Below, piece by piece: positions 45,804 through 56,858 of a stretch of 64,000 nt of DNA (position 1 is the first letter of the stretch; every line of letters begins with the position of its first letter). Under the pieces are notes generated by a model, which saw nothing but the letters and a program-made list of their open reading frames with translations, did no database searches and was not told the DNA's origin. Both the position numbers and the translations under genes were made by a program. This DNA is from Marasmius tenuissimus (lineage: Eukaryota > Basidiomycota > Agaricomycetes > Agaricales > Marasmiaceae). The stretch covers positions 372,001 through 436,000 of the forward strand of contig JAQOTA010000050.1 in NCBI GenBank assembly GCA_029532415.1, written 5' to 3'.

Positions 45804-47530
45804 GTGTAGACAAGGGTTTATACTGCTGGTGACAAACATGTCTTGCTCATCTCTGAAGTTCAACAAGTTTCTAGCCTTGGCAAATTCCCAGATAATCCAC
45901 CACCCTGGATGCTAGCATACCTAGTATTGATGCCTGGGAAGATTTTAAGGTCACTAGTATGAGTCAGATATGAATCATGTGATATCAGGCATGGTGAATG
46001 GTTAAAAGTGTGGTTTATGAAGGTTGAGGAGATAGAAACAATGTTAAGGTTTTTGTTAACAGTGCCCATCATGGAGGCAAGTTCTGGCCAGAGAGTAGAC
46101 AATGAGGACATCAATATGATTACCTTATTGCAGTCTCAGACAAGGGAGGGAGAGGCACAAAATTTGCATTCAAACCAGTTGTAGAATGAGATAATGTGTT
46201 GATGGACGAAGTATCCATATGGATAGAGGCAGTGAGAACTCAATGTGAGGTTTCCTAGTGTTTTTTATGCCTGAATTGATTGATGATGTTGGATACTGTT
46301 GGATAGAAAAGAGAGCCATTTGCTCAGTTGCAGCCTGGTGGCAGACTTGAGAGGTAAAGTCAGACTAAGAACAGACAGGCACACCTTCAATATGAAAAGA
46401 ATCTCTGTGTTCTCTCAGCCCATTAGTCAATATTCTGGTATGGCAACCTTGGCCTGATCACCCGTAATGCCTATTGGACTCTGCTACGCATCCTCATTGT
46501 TTGATATCATTGCCCTTGGACCTACATTACTCATATACTCTCCCGTACTCCATAACCCTTTGCTTTACTGATCATACTTACTCCTACGTACATCATGCAC
46601 AGCACATTCTACTCCATTCTACCATATTCTAGCTATCTTGTACTCTCGTATATAAGCTAGCTAGTAATACCATTCTACCTCAGTGGTTTGTTACACCACC
46701 ACCTGAGGCTTTCTGCCTTCTCTCTTTCTCTCCTGCTCCCTGCAGTATTGCGACTCCATTGAAACACATCCCAGAGATAAATAAGACATGATAGAGAGCT
46801 TTCAAGCCTGAAGTCGTACAAGGTCCTAGTATTAATAACTTAACTTACAGCTTGGATCCAGGCAGCAATCCCCAATGGGATGATATTGAGGTATAAACAA
46901 ACTGTTGAGGCAGAAGTCCTGCCCACGCAGTGGCAGCATGGGACAGACTAGCTCACCTGGAGATAGGCTTAGAGGCAGCAACAAGAGTAGTAAAAGTACT
47001 GGTATTGCATGTAGATACAGAGCTACTTATATACTATACAGAGGTGGCTGTAGCTACTATAACAGGAGTGACTAGAAATAGCATAGATCATAGTGAAACG
47101 ATTGAAGCATAGATGCGGCCCAATACAACAGTCCATATATCCGGGAGTCTGGATTCAACACAAACAAGTTCCACTGAACACTCAGCAAAAGCAGAGGATG
47201 TCCTGTCATGCCAGTGGTTGGAAAAGAAACTGCAGTGGGCATGAATGTGTCATTGAACAATGAATATTTGCCTAGGCTACCACCACCAATCATGTGTCAA
47301 AATTTTTACTATTCACCTTTTCTCTTTGCCTTAATACATATCATTGTGCTTTGAAATCAACCTTATTCCAGTTTGGACCCGCTGATGGGGCCAGCTGATT
47401 CACCAAGTTGGAATGTTGAGACTCCGGAATTTGACTATTGATCATTAATACTTAATGGTGAGTAGAGATGGCTGCAAGAACTCACATAAGCCTCCCCCCG
47501 AGTCCCCATGTTCTATCCGTCCAACAGATC
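45804..47530. other. CpG-poor DNA with an LTR-like promoter near 46.65 kb
   Basis: TATATAAGCTAGCTAG occurs at 46,649-46,664 in pyrimidine-rich sequence (46,490-46,740) that resembles an LTR U3/R region on the plus strand. The ends could not be fixed. No coding remnant recognised. Confidence 0.35.
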
Positions 47531-48330
47531 TACAGTATTTCACTGGTCCCGTGAACACCAAAAATGTAAATGGGGTGTAGAGAGCGAGAGGGAGGTTTTT
47601 GGAACTCACAAAGTATCCCAGATTGTAGCCAGGTGTCTATTCCGAATCCTGGTAAACTTTGGTAGGTGTAGGTGTCCATGATGTTGTGCCACAGTGTTCA
47701 GTGCAATGAGACCCTGTTTTAGCTGTTTACTGGTCCTATGAACACCACATGATGCTGCTCGTAACAAGGTCACATGCAAATCGTGTTGTGAATTTTCTTC
47801 AACAAGGGCATGCTGCCCCCCTGCAGCATAACAGGATGTAAGCTTTATACTTCCTTGGTCAAGTTTGAGTGAAAGATGGAGTCATGGAGGAGCATAGAGG
47901 CTGGCACAGCGACATTGCTCAACAAGTGTCACACATGATACCTCTGTGACAGCTGTGACATTCTGTGATATCAACATGCTCACTCCGGCATGGGAATTGT
48001 GTTGACCTCGTTCCACAACAGGGAGAACAACCCCCAAAGAAAAATTTGGCAGGTAAGCTCATTTTTACATTATCTTCAATCTGAGATACTAAAATACATC
48101 CAGTAAGACATAGTGAACGCATACCGCCCACAGCAAATTTGGAAGAGCATACTCAGAAATCACTCATAGACCCACCACAACTGAACACACTACAATACCG
48201 ACAAAATGCTGTTGCAAACTTTTAGATATCAATAATTCTCATATTTTGAGTAACACCCAAAGAGCAGCGAGATCCACAACCCAACTGTTCATAGGACTGG
48301 TGGTGTTCAAAGGACCGGTGAAATACTGTA
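47531..48330. mobile_element. TA-flanked MITE with 30-bp inverted ends (copy type 1)
   Basis: The left end (47,531-47,560) starts TACAGTATTTCACTGGTCC. The right end (48,330-48,301, other strand) starts TACAGTATTTCACCGGTCC. Over 30 bases 27 agree. Both ends carry TA at the border, as expected of Tc1/mariner/pogo elements that duplicate TA. A further internal copy of the end motif (ACTGGTCCTATGAACACCA) lies near 47,725. Length is 800 bp and no transposase is seen. Confidence 0.72.
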
Positions 48331-48559
48331 TGAAAATCTCAAAGTTCATTCAACTCTGGACTTTCTTCCGTGTTCAAGCCAAGAAATCTGCTAATAAGAA
48401 GCATGCATGACCAATAGGCAAGGGCACAGACAAGTGTGGTTGAAGCCATGACACATAAGTAGTACATAAGTAGTAACACAAACAGACCCAGAAGGACATG
48501 CCTGAGGAGACCTGGAATGACCCAAAAAAATTGTGCCATTTTGGATAAAAATTCTCATG

Positions 48560-48974
48560 TACAGTCATGTACCGGTCAGTGACACAAGATCTGTCAATGA
48601 CACAACTGACTTTTGTATCTTACACTCATTGGATCATCTCCAAATAGTAATTCAGGGCAGGTACATGTATCTTCCATCTTCTGTTACTATCTCTAGGACA
48701 ATATGAGTGCAGGAAAATATTTAGATAAATGAATACCAATCCTCCACCAGAATTTGGCATATTGATGGGAAATTCCCACCCGCCAAAATCTGTGTCAAAT
48801 TCCCTGATTTCACTGTTTGCAACGGCATGGCCGTTCATCCATTTCAAGCAGCATTGTAGCTACCCATACTGTATACCAAAGGGTATATCAACATTGTGAG
48901 CCACCCATAATAGTGAAAAATCTCGTCGTGTCGGTTATATAAACATTTGTGTCATTGACCAGTAGATGACTGTA
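48560..48974. mobile_element. TA-flanked MITE with 28-bp inverted ends (copy type 2)
   Basis: The left end (48,560-48,587) starts TACAGTCATGTACCGGTCAG. The right end (48,974-48,947, other strand) starts TACAGTCATCTACTGGTCAA. Of 28 bases 25 agree. TA borders both ends. At 415 bp it is too short for a transposase. The ends share TACAGT and AC(C/T)GGTC with the neighbouring 800-bp MITE, so both may answer to one transposase. Confidence 0.72.
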
Positions 48975-49659
48975 TACAGCTATGAGATCGTATAAGATTG
49001 TAGGTTCCCATTGGCCAAAATCGGGCACTTAAAGTTGTCAGTTGGATGAAAAAGCGCACACAATTACTTACAAAGATTTTGAGTGGAAGCGGCTTGAAAA
49101 GACCGATTCTCGTAAACTCAAATTCGGAATCATCTTTCCATCACCGATGGGGAGATGCACTCATCCGCAGCATTGCTACCGGTCTGTTCCTGCGAAGAGA
49201 TCACGCATATGAGAGGATGACAATTGGAGCCGCTACCCTTTGCGAGATGAAGTGTGGGAGATGGGGCTGAGGTGTGAGAGATATCAAGGTAGTGGCTTTG
49301 GCGGGTGTTATTTCTTTCTGTGGCTCATCTCAGCACGCCGGCTGCGAGTCATAACAAACAGACCACAACAGCTACGGCTCTTGTAAGAATGAAAGGAACT
49401 GCCTCATGAAACAAGGAGACTCTGACAACTGTACACGGTACAATGCAGAAAGCGACTGTCAGCCAACAAACTTCAACTTACTTGACTATGCTCTCCACCA
49501 TTATTTGTGTTTGATCACATTGCCAGGAACCTTGTTTTATAGCGAGGGCCCAACATCTCTAATCCGTCATATACACCACATTGTGGGGCCTTTAGTCACT
49601 CTCACTGCCTTGCATAGAAGCAAGCAAAGGTTTAGTCGCTCCCCTTATTAATCCACCTT
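48975..49659. other. Transition to genic DNA; no gene recognised
   Basis: CpG frequency rises at about 49,050. No motif-bearing frame is seen. The upstream region or a first exon of the membrane-protein gene at 49.66 kb may lie here. Confidence 0.35.
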
Positions 49660-51394
49660 ATGTTTCTCAAATGGAGTTCAAACAACATGACGGATCCTCA
49701 ACCCTACAATCTGACTATCCCTTCTCAGACAGCCACTCTTCTTTACAACCCTCCTCGAGCCAGAGATAGCTCCAAGGCGTCCGATGGTTGGGAACTTGCA
49801 TACTCCAGTTACTGGAAGGACCGTGGAATACATCGAGAAGGACTAGGAGCTGACTTTCACAACTCTACTAAGGCAGGAGCCTCCATAACCTTCAATTGGC
49901 TAGGGACGGCAATCTATGTGTACGGCATCGGCACAAAGGAGTCGTACAATCTCTTCGTTGATGGTCAAAATGTCAGCAAGACATTCGATGTCCAGCAGGG
50001 AGGACTTTTGGGAAGCATGACCGGGATGCAATACAAGGAACATGAGGCCATATTGCAGGTAGTTGGGGGAGCGATGTTGGCATTCCAGTATGCCGACATA
50101 ACCATTGGGTTGGGTTATCCGGGGTGTGCACATTTATTCACCTAGACACTAACAAAGACCTGACGAGCAACCGGAGTTAGCGGGAAAATACAGAACCAGA
50201 CGATTCAAGCAGTCCTCGAAGAAGGAGGTACACATAAACCCAACCCGTTCTTTGACTTCAAGAATGACTCGTCGGGCTGGGCACCTGAATCTGATCTGGC
50301 CGCCAGTAAGTACTAGGCACCTATCCATTGCTATCTAACATTTCTGCTACTTACTCGCCCGTTCGCCTCATCTTAGTAACCTTTCCCAATGGTACATCCA
50401 GCTTGATCACGCGTCAAATGCTCACAGACGGGCTCAACGATAGCCTCAGATTCAACGTGACTTCCGCCAGTGCTTTTATTCTTTGGGGTTCATTATATAG
50501 CGACCACTACGTCAAACGTATAGCAATATCACCGAGACCAGGACCTAACAACTTAACCGGCACAAAAGAAACACTCATGTACGATACAGGTCGCTATGGC
50601 GACTTCCAACAGATCTTACACTGGGAAAGCGGGCTCGACCGGGAAACCTCCTACTTGGTGGAAGTCTCGGCTTTCAAGGGACAGCAGAGGATAGCATTCA
50701 ACGAGTTACAGTTGTTGAATGGGTGCGAAGAGCCTCAACTCGGAATCTCAGACCTCTCTCTTGCTGAATTAACGTATGCTTTTTTCTTGCTCTCAGAGGC
50801 TTGTTGCCATCACTCATGGATGAAGGGCATCGTCATCATCTGACGCCAGCACACATCGCCGTGATAGTAAGTAGTTACGATTTTACTACTTCGAGTCATT
50901 CGAACAAGCTCACCATCCCGAAGATTGTTGCCTATTCTCTTTTTGGTAGTAGTCGGAGTAGGAGCACTTTGGTTCCGTAAAAGGTATGAATCATGTCTAG
51001 CATATACACTCAGCGCTTGACTAGAGTTAGGGCCTCAAGAAAGCAAGTTCCATCAATCTCACCCTACGTTGGTGTCTTCAAGAACAGTACGTCCTTGTCC
51101 CATCGTTTTAAGCTAAATAAATTTGAACCTTACTGTTTTTTACGTACTGAAGCGCCCCCTTCCCAACGTTCTTCCACCTCCATACCAACCTCTCTGTCAA
51201 CCTCTACAACAGACTCTCGACCGTTCCGCGAAGTAGACGCTGGTCCATTACCACCCCAATATGACCCTTCGTGGGTAAATGTCGCCTCAGGGAATGACAA
51301 TTTAGCATCCGGCTTGAACATCGAGACCGCAGAAGTAGCTCAAAACGGTGGATGGAAGTGGGGGAAATTGGGCAGAACTGGGTGGATCAGATGA
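49660..51394 (+). CDS. Single-pass membrane protein with two beta-sandwich (galactose-binding-like) ectodomains
   Basis: The exons form the common basidiomycete layout of a surface protein: ectodomain, one helix, short tail. Exon 1 (ATG 49,660 or 49,687) gives SDGWELAYSSYWKDRGIHRE, AGASITFNWLGTAIYVYGIG and ESYNLFVDGQ, a jelly-roll-like module. Exon 2 (about 50,190-50,306) gives QAVLEEGGTHKPNPFFDF. Exon 3 (from about 50,377) gives FILWGSLYSDHYVKRIAIS, ILHWESGLDRETSYLVEVS, FNELQLLNG, a second module. A membrane helix PILFLVVVGVGALWFRKR ends before an intron near 50,982. The tail has REVDAGPLPPQYDPSW, the motif usual for such tails, with a PPxY site that WW domains could bind. No signal peptide is evident, so a 5' exon may be missing. 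Ligand and role are unknown. Confidence 0.72.
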
Positions 51395-52029
51395 CTCAGA
51401 TGTACACCAATTAACTGCGGTTGGACATTCCCAGTCACAGCCTTGCGTCTTTCATTGACCTCATGAAGTTATCAATGCCAGTTGTGTCTTGGACGAGTGG
51501 GAGTGAGAATGTATCTTTCGTATTAAATCATTGACGGGAATCTTCCCTCATCTTGCAAGTTGCTCGCCTCGCTTGACAGAACCATTTTATTCCATTGATA
51601 ATTGCGCCGTCTTCAGGCCAAAGAAATCAGGTCACTCAATGTGAGAAAGGGTAAGAACATGTTGACCTCTGTCAGTAGGTGTCTGTGGAAGCCGCGGGTA
51701 ATGAGGCGGGTGAGCTGCAACGCAACGCAGCATGCGCCGCCGTTGGCACAACGACTACATCGACCACTTGATTTCTTAACCACCAATCTAAAAGCCTTCA
51801 AGAGCCCGTCCAACGCTCTCACTCACTCCAATGTAATGGGGTCATAGCGAGATTGTGGGAGTCAAGGTTTGGCATGTGTAAATAGTACCTTGTGATACCC
51901 CTCGCCATCACGAGCACAATCAGAAGCTCATATTCAGTTATTGCTCGCTAATGAGCTGTTAGTGACTATGAACCCTCGGTAGTCGACATTAACTTTGTCG
52001 TTGAAGAACACATGGTCCAACTTCTAAGG
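51395..52029. other. No gene recognised
   Basis: Open frames under 85 codons, none with a motif. CpG-normal sequence, probably intergenic. Confidence 0.4.
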
Positions 52030-52190
52030 TTCGGCTGAACACCTAAAAGCCTACGAGAACAATCTCCTTGCTTCATTGAACCCACGGAGCAAGTACCGAG
52101 ATTAAGGTGCCAGCACCATGATAGATAACAGCCTGTACAGATCTACTGACACCTCGAGTTTCTCGGGTAAGGTCCCTTGGTCTCCCCGCC
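52030..52190 (+). pseudogene. 3' fragment of a DUF6534 gene (third copy)
   Basis: YENNLLASLNPRSKY here matches YANSLLASLNSRNAL at the ends of the DUF6534 genes at 24.86 and 58.75 kb. The DNA after it (GGTAAG, CCTGGATGGCTCAGAGA) also follows theirs. Upstream exons are missing. It shows that the convergent DUF6534/DUF6533 pair existed at this place too. Confidence 0.6.
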
Positions 52191-52553
52191 AAAGCCTGGA
52201 TGGCTCAGAGATTGACTGATATCAGTAAGGGGCCTATACTAGTATGTGGTCGCCGAAGTCGTATCGAATATCGACGAGGTAGTCCTGTATATAAAGGCCA
52301 TAGTAACTCCTCTCTAGACCACCGTATTGGTCGATTGTCAAAACAACCAAGATTTGGGTCGGTACTGATCGACATACTACCACACATTCGAAAGCGGGTA
52401 TTCAGTTGTTCGCACAGAATGGCTGTGCCGCGTGGGTAGTTGCCAAATATGGATATTAAATTTCCGAAAGGAGACTCCTGTAGCCCTTACATACAATAGT
52501 CCCCCTGTCGACCGTCGATCGTGTAGTGGCACCAAAAGCTCGACAGTCGATGA

Positions 52554-54017
52554 TCATCGAATTTGCTGGGCTGCAAATTCCATGGAGCGAATCGTGGAAA
52601 CCGTAGGCTCCAACAAGGCTACACGTCGAATTTGGAGAATGGCGCGGCTGGTGAGGACCGAGTGAAGTACGCGTTCAAAACTACGAGTGGTTTCTTGATC
52701 ATAGATCATCTCATTAGGCTGAATATGTGCTTACGAGGACAATAAATCCGTGAGATCCTGCTGAGGGCGGGAAATGCGAGGGAGGAGAAGTGTTGTCAGT
52801 CTCGTGCCACAATGATGAGGTTGTGATTTACTGGAACAGTCAAAATCACAACCACATTGACCAGGGAAACCACTGGACGGAGTCAAACATCAGTGTATTT
52901 TATACATGACATCGGAGTGCTCACAGAAGATAAGGATGTAGTAAATTATCCCTAAGTAGACAAAACAGTGTCGGTATCGAGGTAACAATGGCCGGACAAC
53001 CACCCCAGGAACTAGTGACTTACCATCCCGATATACAGCGTTCACAAGTTGAGATTTTCCACCCATTCGGACTATGCGGTAGCGAGGTTCAGGAGCAATT
53101 TGAGCCCGGGAACAGGTGACTCACAGGCCGAGATCCCAGGGATCATTATCATTATCAGAGTTCCTGAAATCCTGACCTCAGTTACTCATATCCACAAAAG
53201 AACAATAAAAGCATACCAGTGTCGTACACCATCACCAAAACCCAACATAAGTACAGTATGTTATTGCCACCGGAGATAAAACAGCCGTGATATTGTGTCA
53301 GTGGGGGCGGCGCAACTGCGGGAGAATTCTATGTTCAGCGACTACGCAGATATCGGGAGAGTCGAAGGACCAGCGGCTTACATTCGGTTGCATCAATGAA
53401 CATGTCGAACAAGACGAAGCACGGTATCCAGCATCCAAGGAAAAATACGAAAAGACAAGTTGCAATCGAAATCCTACGCTCCCATACAGCCCACAGGCGG
53501 ACTGCGAGGAGCACTGAGCAACAAAGTCAGGCCGAGGGTATGTGTCGGATAAGGGTAGAATCGGTAGCTCACCTTCGGAAATCACAATGCCGATAGTAAA
53601 GCACCCTACGAAATGCGGCACATCTTAATTAGATTTGAACGAGATAATCGGTTTGGAACGTACATCCGACGATGCGAAAGCTCAAAACACAATACTGCGG
53701 ACTCAGGCTTATACTGAACTGGCCTGGTGGAAAAGAGAGTAAGTGTTGAATCATGGACTTGAAATGAGCAACGTCTTACGATAAATCACCATCCCTGTGG
53801 TATCAAAGAAGGGGAGATATCTCTGTAACAGGTATACAACTGTTACTAAAGACCACTTATGCCCCCAGATGTGCTTGATCTCCAGGTCCAAGTTGAGTAA
53901 TACATCATACACGAATATAGTCGAGCTGACGACTGCCGTCGCGACATATCAGAAGTTATTTTGATGTCGAGCACAGCATTGACGTACCGTCAACATACTA
54001 AAATCAAGTTCAGCCAT
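52554..54017 (-). CDS. DUF6533-family membrane protein, copy 2
   Basis: A multi-exon gene. Exon 1 starts MAELDFSMLT (ATG 54,017-54,015). Exon 2 carries the DUF6533 signature VYDVLLNLDLEIKHIWG, KWSLVTVVYLLQRYLPFFD (about 53,790-53,925). Then come HFVGCFTIGIVISE (about 53,580-53,625), AVRLWAVWERRISIATCLFV with FFLGCWIPCFVLFDMF (about 53,395-53,520), and a last exon ending LHSVLTSRAILQIRRVALL, PTVSTIRSMEFA and TGA at 52,556-52,554. The hydrophobic segments fit the seven-helix topology of the family, whose role is unknown. Of the DUF6533 loci in the window this is the most complete. I did not verify the middle exons (52,700-53,350). Confidence 0.7.
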
Positions 54018-55379
54018 AACTTCCGCGCCAGGATGTGGAGAGAAGCTCACTGTGATGATTCTTTGATTCCATACACTCGTCTCAAGAGCTGAGAAAGGCA
54101 TTGTCCTCAAGGTAAAGTCGACCATTGAAACCACGCGAAGCGAGTTGGTTATAAGACGTCTAGAATTTACTTGATCGAGATGCTGAATGGAAATGTAGGT
54201 AGAATGGCAGCGGGAAGTTAGACATGATGATATCATTGTTCTGTACCGCTCATCCAGTATAAATATCCTCACAAGGAGGTGGGATTAAGGCAGCACTGTC
54301 TTCAGGAGGACTCTGAATTGAGCTGGGCACGAACTTAGATGGGCCTAGTATCCCTCTCAAAGGTACTAGCACAGGTTTTTGTCAGGGGAACAGGATTGCA
54401 TTGAGATATTCACGGCTTTCATGAACGTTCAAATCAAGTTCAAGCTACGCAACGTTCGGCTTTCGTTGAAGACCGTGCTGATTGACAGTTCACTTCCCGC
54501 TGATCATCATCCCATGGTGTCAAACATCCCACTCGCCACTGGGAGGAAGGTAAAAAAAGACGGATTTATATATACACTATCAGACTAGTGTAATGGTTGA
54601 ACGCAGCCTCCGTTGAGGTGGCGGCAGCACGATTTCTATCTTATCCGAAGTTGCGATATTGGCCACCAGCATGTATTGGCATCCGATTTCTGCGGATTTT
54701 CCAGTCAGTTATATTTCTGGACCTGAATGGAAAGGGCGTAAAGACTGGGGTTGGAGGTAGACATCATGATTCATGAGGTACAACCTTTTACCGTACGATG
54801 TGTTATCCACGGTTTGATCGTAGTGAGGTAATCTCCTCATGCTGAGTGAACGACTGAGTGCATTCCTCCCCTCGAGTGATGAGAGAAGATGCACATCCGG
54901 AGAATTCTCTCCGAGCCAATTTCGTCAGTGAGTGAGGCATCGATATCGCATCAGCTCCACCGTAAGTCGACATCCCAGCCATCTACATCGTAGGTGTGCC
55001 ACCCGTGACCCTCTAACACTACATTCCCGACAATTTGAAACCAGTGTCCAGTGAGTAGCGAGATATTGGGTTTCTTCAATCAGAGTGGATTAACTGATGA
55101 TCAAGAATACTCTATCACGGCGTACCTCGTAGGCGTAAAGATGAAACAGAGGTTTAGTGGGCCGATTTGTCCATTGCGGAAAACACGGAATTTGCAGTGG
55201 CAAGCCATCCGAAAATTGCGAACCGAGCAAAGAATAAAGCATTTAAGATTTCGGGGGGAAACATACTGCCTTGAGGATGTACAAGCTTGATCTGTGGGCG
55301 ACGGTGGATGCAGTCCGCAAAGATATCAACATCGCCACGATTATGAGTCAACGACAGGCACTCAGCCATCGTTAGCTCC
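54018..55379. other. No gene recognised
   Basis: Homology to the 5' flank of the other DUF6533 copy extends to about 54,100. Beyond that, plus frames at 54,379-54,588 and 55,051-55,290 and a minus frame at 55,154-55,387 are open for 69-79 codons without known motifs. The last one joins the DUF6533 tail fragment below and may be a DUF6533-derived exon. Confidence 0.4.
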
Positions 55380-55590
55380 GGCTGCAAATTTTGTACTAAG
55401 AAATGCGGGGACCGTGGGCTTCAGCGAAGCCATGTGTCAAGTATGATGAATAGCATGACTTGTGAGGACCGAGTGCAGTACCCGTTCGGGGCTGTGAAAG
55501 GGGGTGTTCAGATATCAGACACGTAGTTTAGACCGATGTTGCGAACGTACGCAGTTGTGCTAAATTTGAGGCTAGCGGTCGCAGCCCAGG
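55380..55590 (-). pseudogene. 3' fragment of a DUF6533 gene
   Basis: GTGGGCTTCAGCGAAGCC through CATGACTTGTGAGGACCGAG aligns with the last exon of the DUF6533 copies at 30.33, 52.60 and 59.46 kb, closest to the 30-kb copy. Further on TATCAGACA and TTTAGACCGATG also match that copy. Isolated relic. Confidence 0.6.
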
Positions 55591-56858
55591 GAGATGAGTC
55601 GCTTATGAGATGCTGAGACATCATGTAAATCAGATACAGTAGATGGATAGATGCAGTAATCGGTGGAAGACCGTGTCACTGACTTTGGGTGTTGTGCCGT
55701 TCTTCCAATTCATAGATGACATTGACAGATGGTACATGGACATCCCTCGTAAGGAAGTTAACTGGAGCGACGGAAATTTGGAACTCGAGAGTGGTTAAGA
55801 GGGGTTTCGCCTACCGACGGAAATTCGGAATCTTGGCAAACTTGGATGTCATACTGTAACAGCGACCGGCAGAAGGATTCTGGCATGAGGATGACCACTA
55901 TACGCCGAGTAGTAACAGAACTGAACTTCACCATTATCAAATATCAGACTCCTGTACGATCATGGTTTGATCTGTGCACCCATGCACATCGTCTACTCGG
56001 CCATTTCTAGCTTCATCTGCTAAAATCTTCGAATTTCTCCCCGAAAGAGCGTAAGTTCCCTACCATGTTGGTATCCTGAGTTCTCAACTAAGTCCCGAGG
56101 GTTTCGTGCCGGGGAAACCCTCAGAACAGACCATTTGGGAACAGAGACTGATCCTAAGGAGTCAAGGATAATTAGACGCACCAAATCAAGATTTCTCAAA
56201 TCGTCTTTGACTTTCTAAGCCCATCCGAAGTTGACCTGTTATTCCCTAATAGCGTTTGCAAAGAAAGGATGCTATGAGTGTGTAGGTGATGGCAGTTTCG
56301 AAGCAGGCCCCGCTTCGACTCATCGTGCCCAGGAGTGTGGCTTGCGGAAAATGAAACCCAATAAGATAGCTACAAATGGCATAGCCAATCAGCGACTGAA
56401 GGGGCTTGAAGTTCCTTGAACCGAACCTATGGTGATGGTCAGGCCCAAGATCATCGATCATCGATCATATCCCAGGCACGCGGCTTTGATGGTGCCTTGG
56501 ACGAAGCACCCGTTTCGGATTGTAATAGCGTCGGAGCTAACCGATTGGCAGAGTCGAACATACGGTGCGCCGTCTTTTCAGAGTGTCTGAAACCAGCACA
56601 GGGCCAGGCCAGGGTCATTCAATAATGTTCGGTGAGTCGCCGTCGTTTTCGTCAACTTCGACCCAATTAAAGACTATCTCTTGACATATATGGCGAGCTG
56701 CGGCCCAAATTCCCCTGAACTTAGCCCGATCAACTGTCACTTGTCAACGTCCTTGGTTACGGAACTCATTATAAACTGGCTGAGGGTAAGATATGAAGTC
56801 AGTCGTCCACCCTCAAGCCAAATCGCACATCTTCGTCTTTTATTCCCTGCATCTCGCT

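Noticed and set aside
54585..54660. tRNA-like GTGTAATGGTTGAACGC
   Set aside because: No matching T arm, anticodon stem or acceptor pairing follows; a similar chance word occurs at about 63,188.
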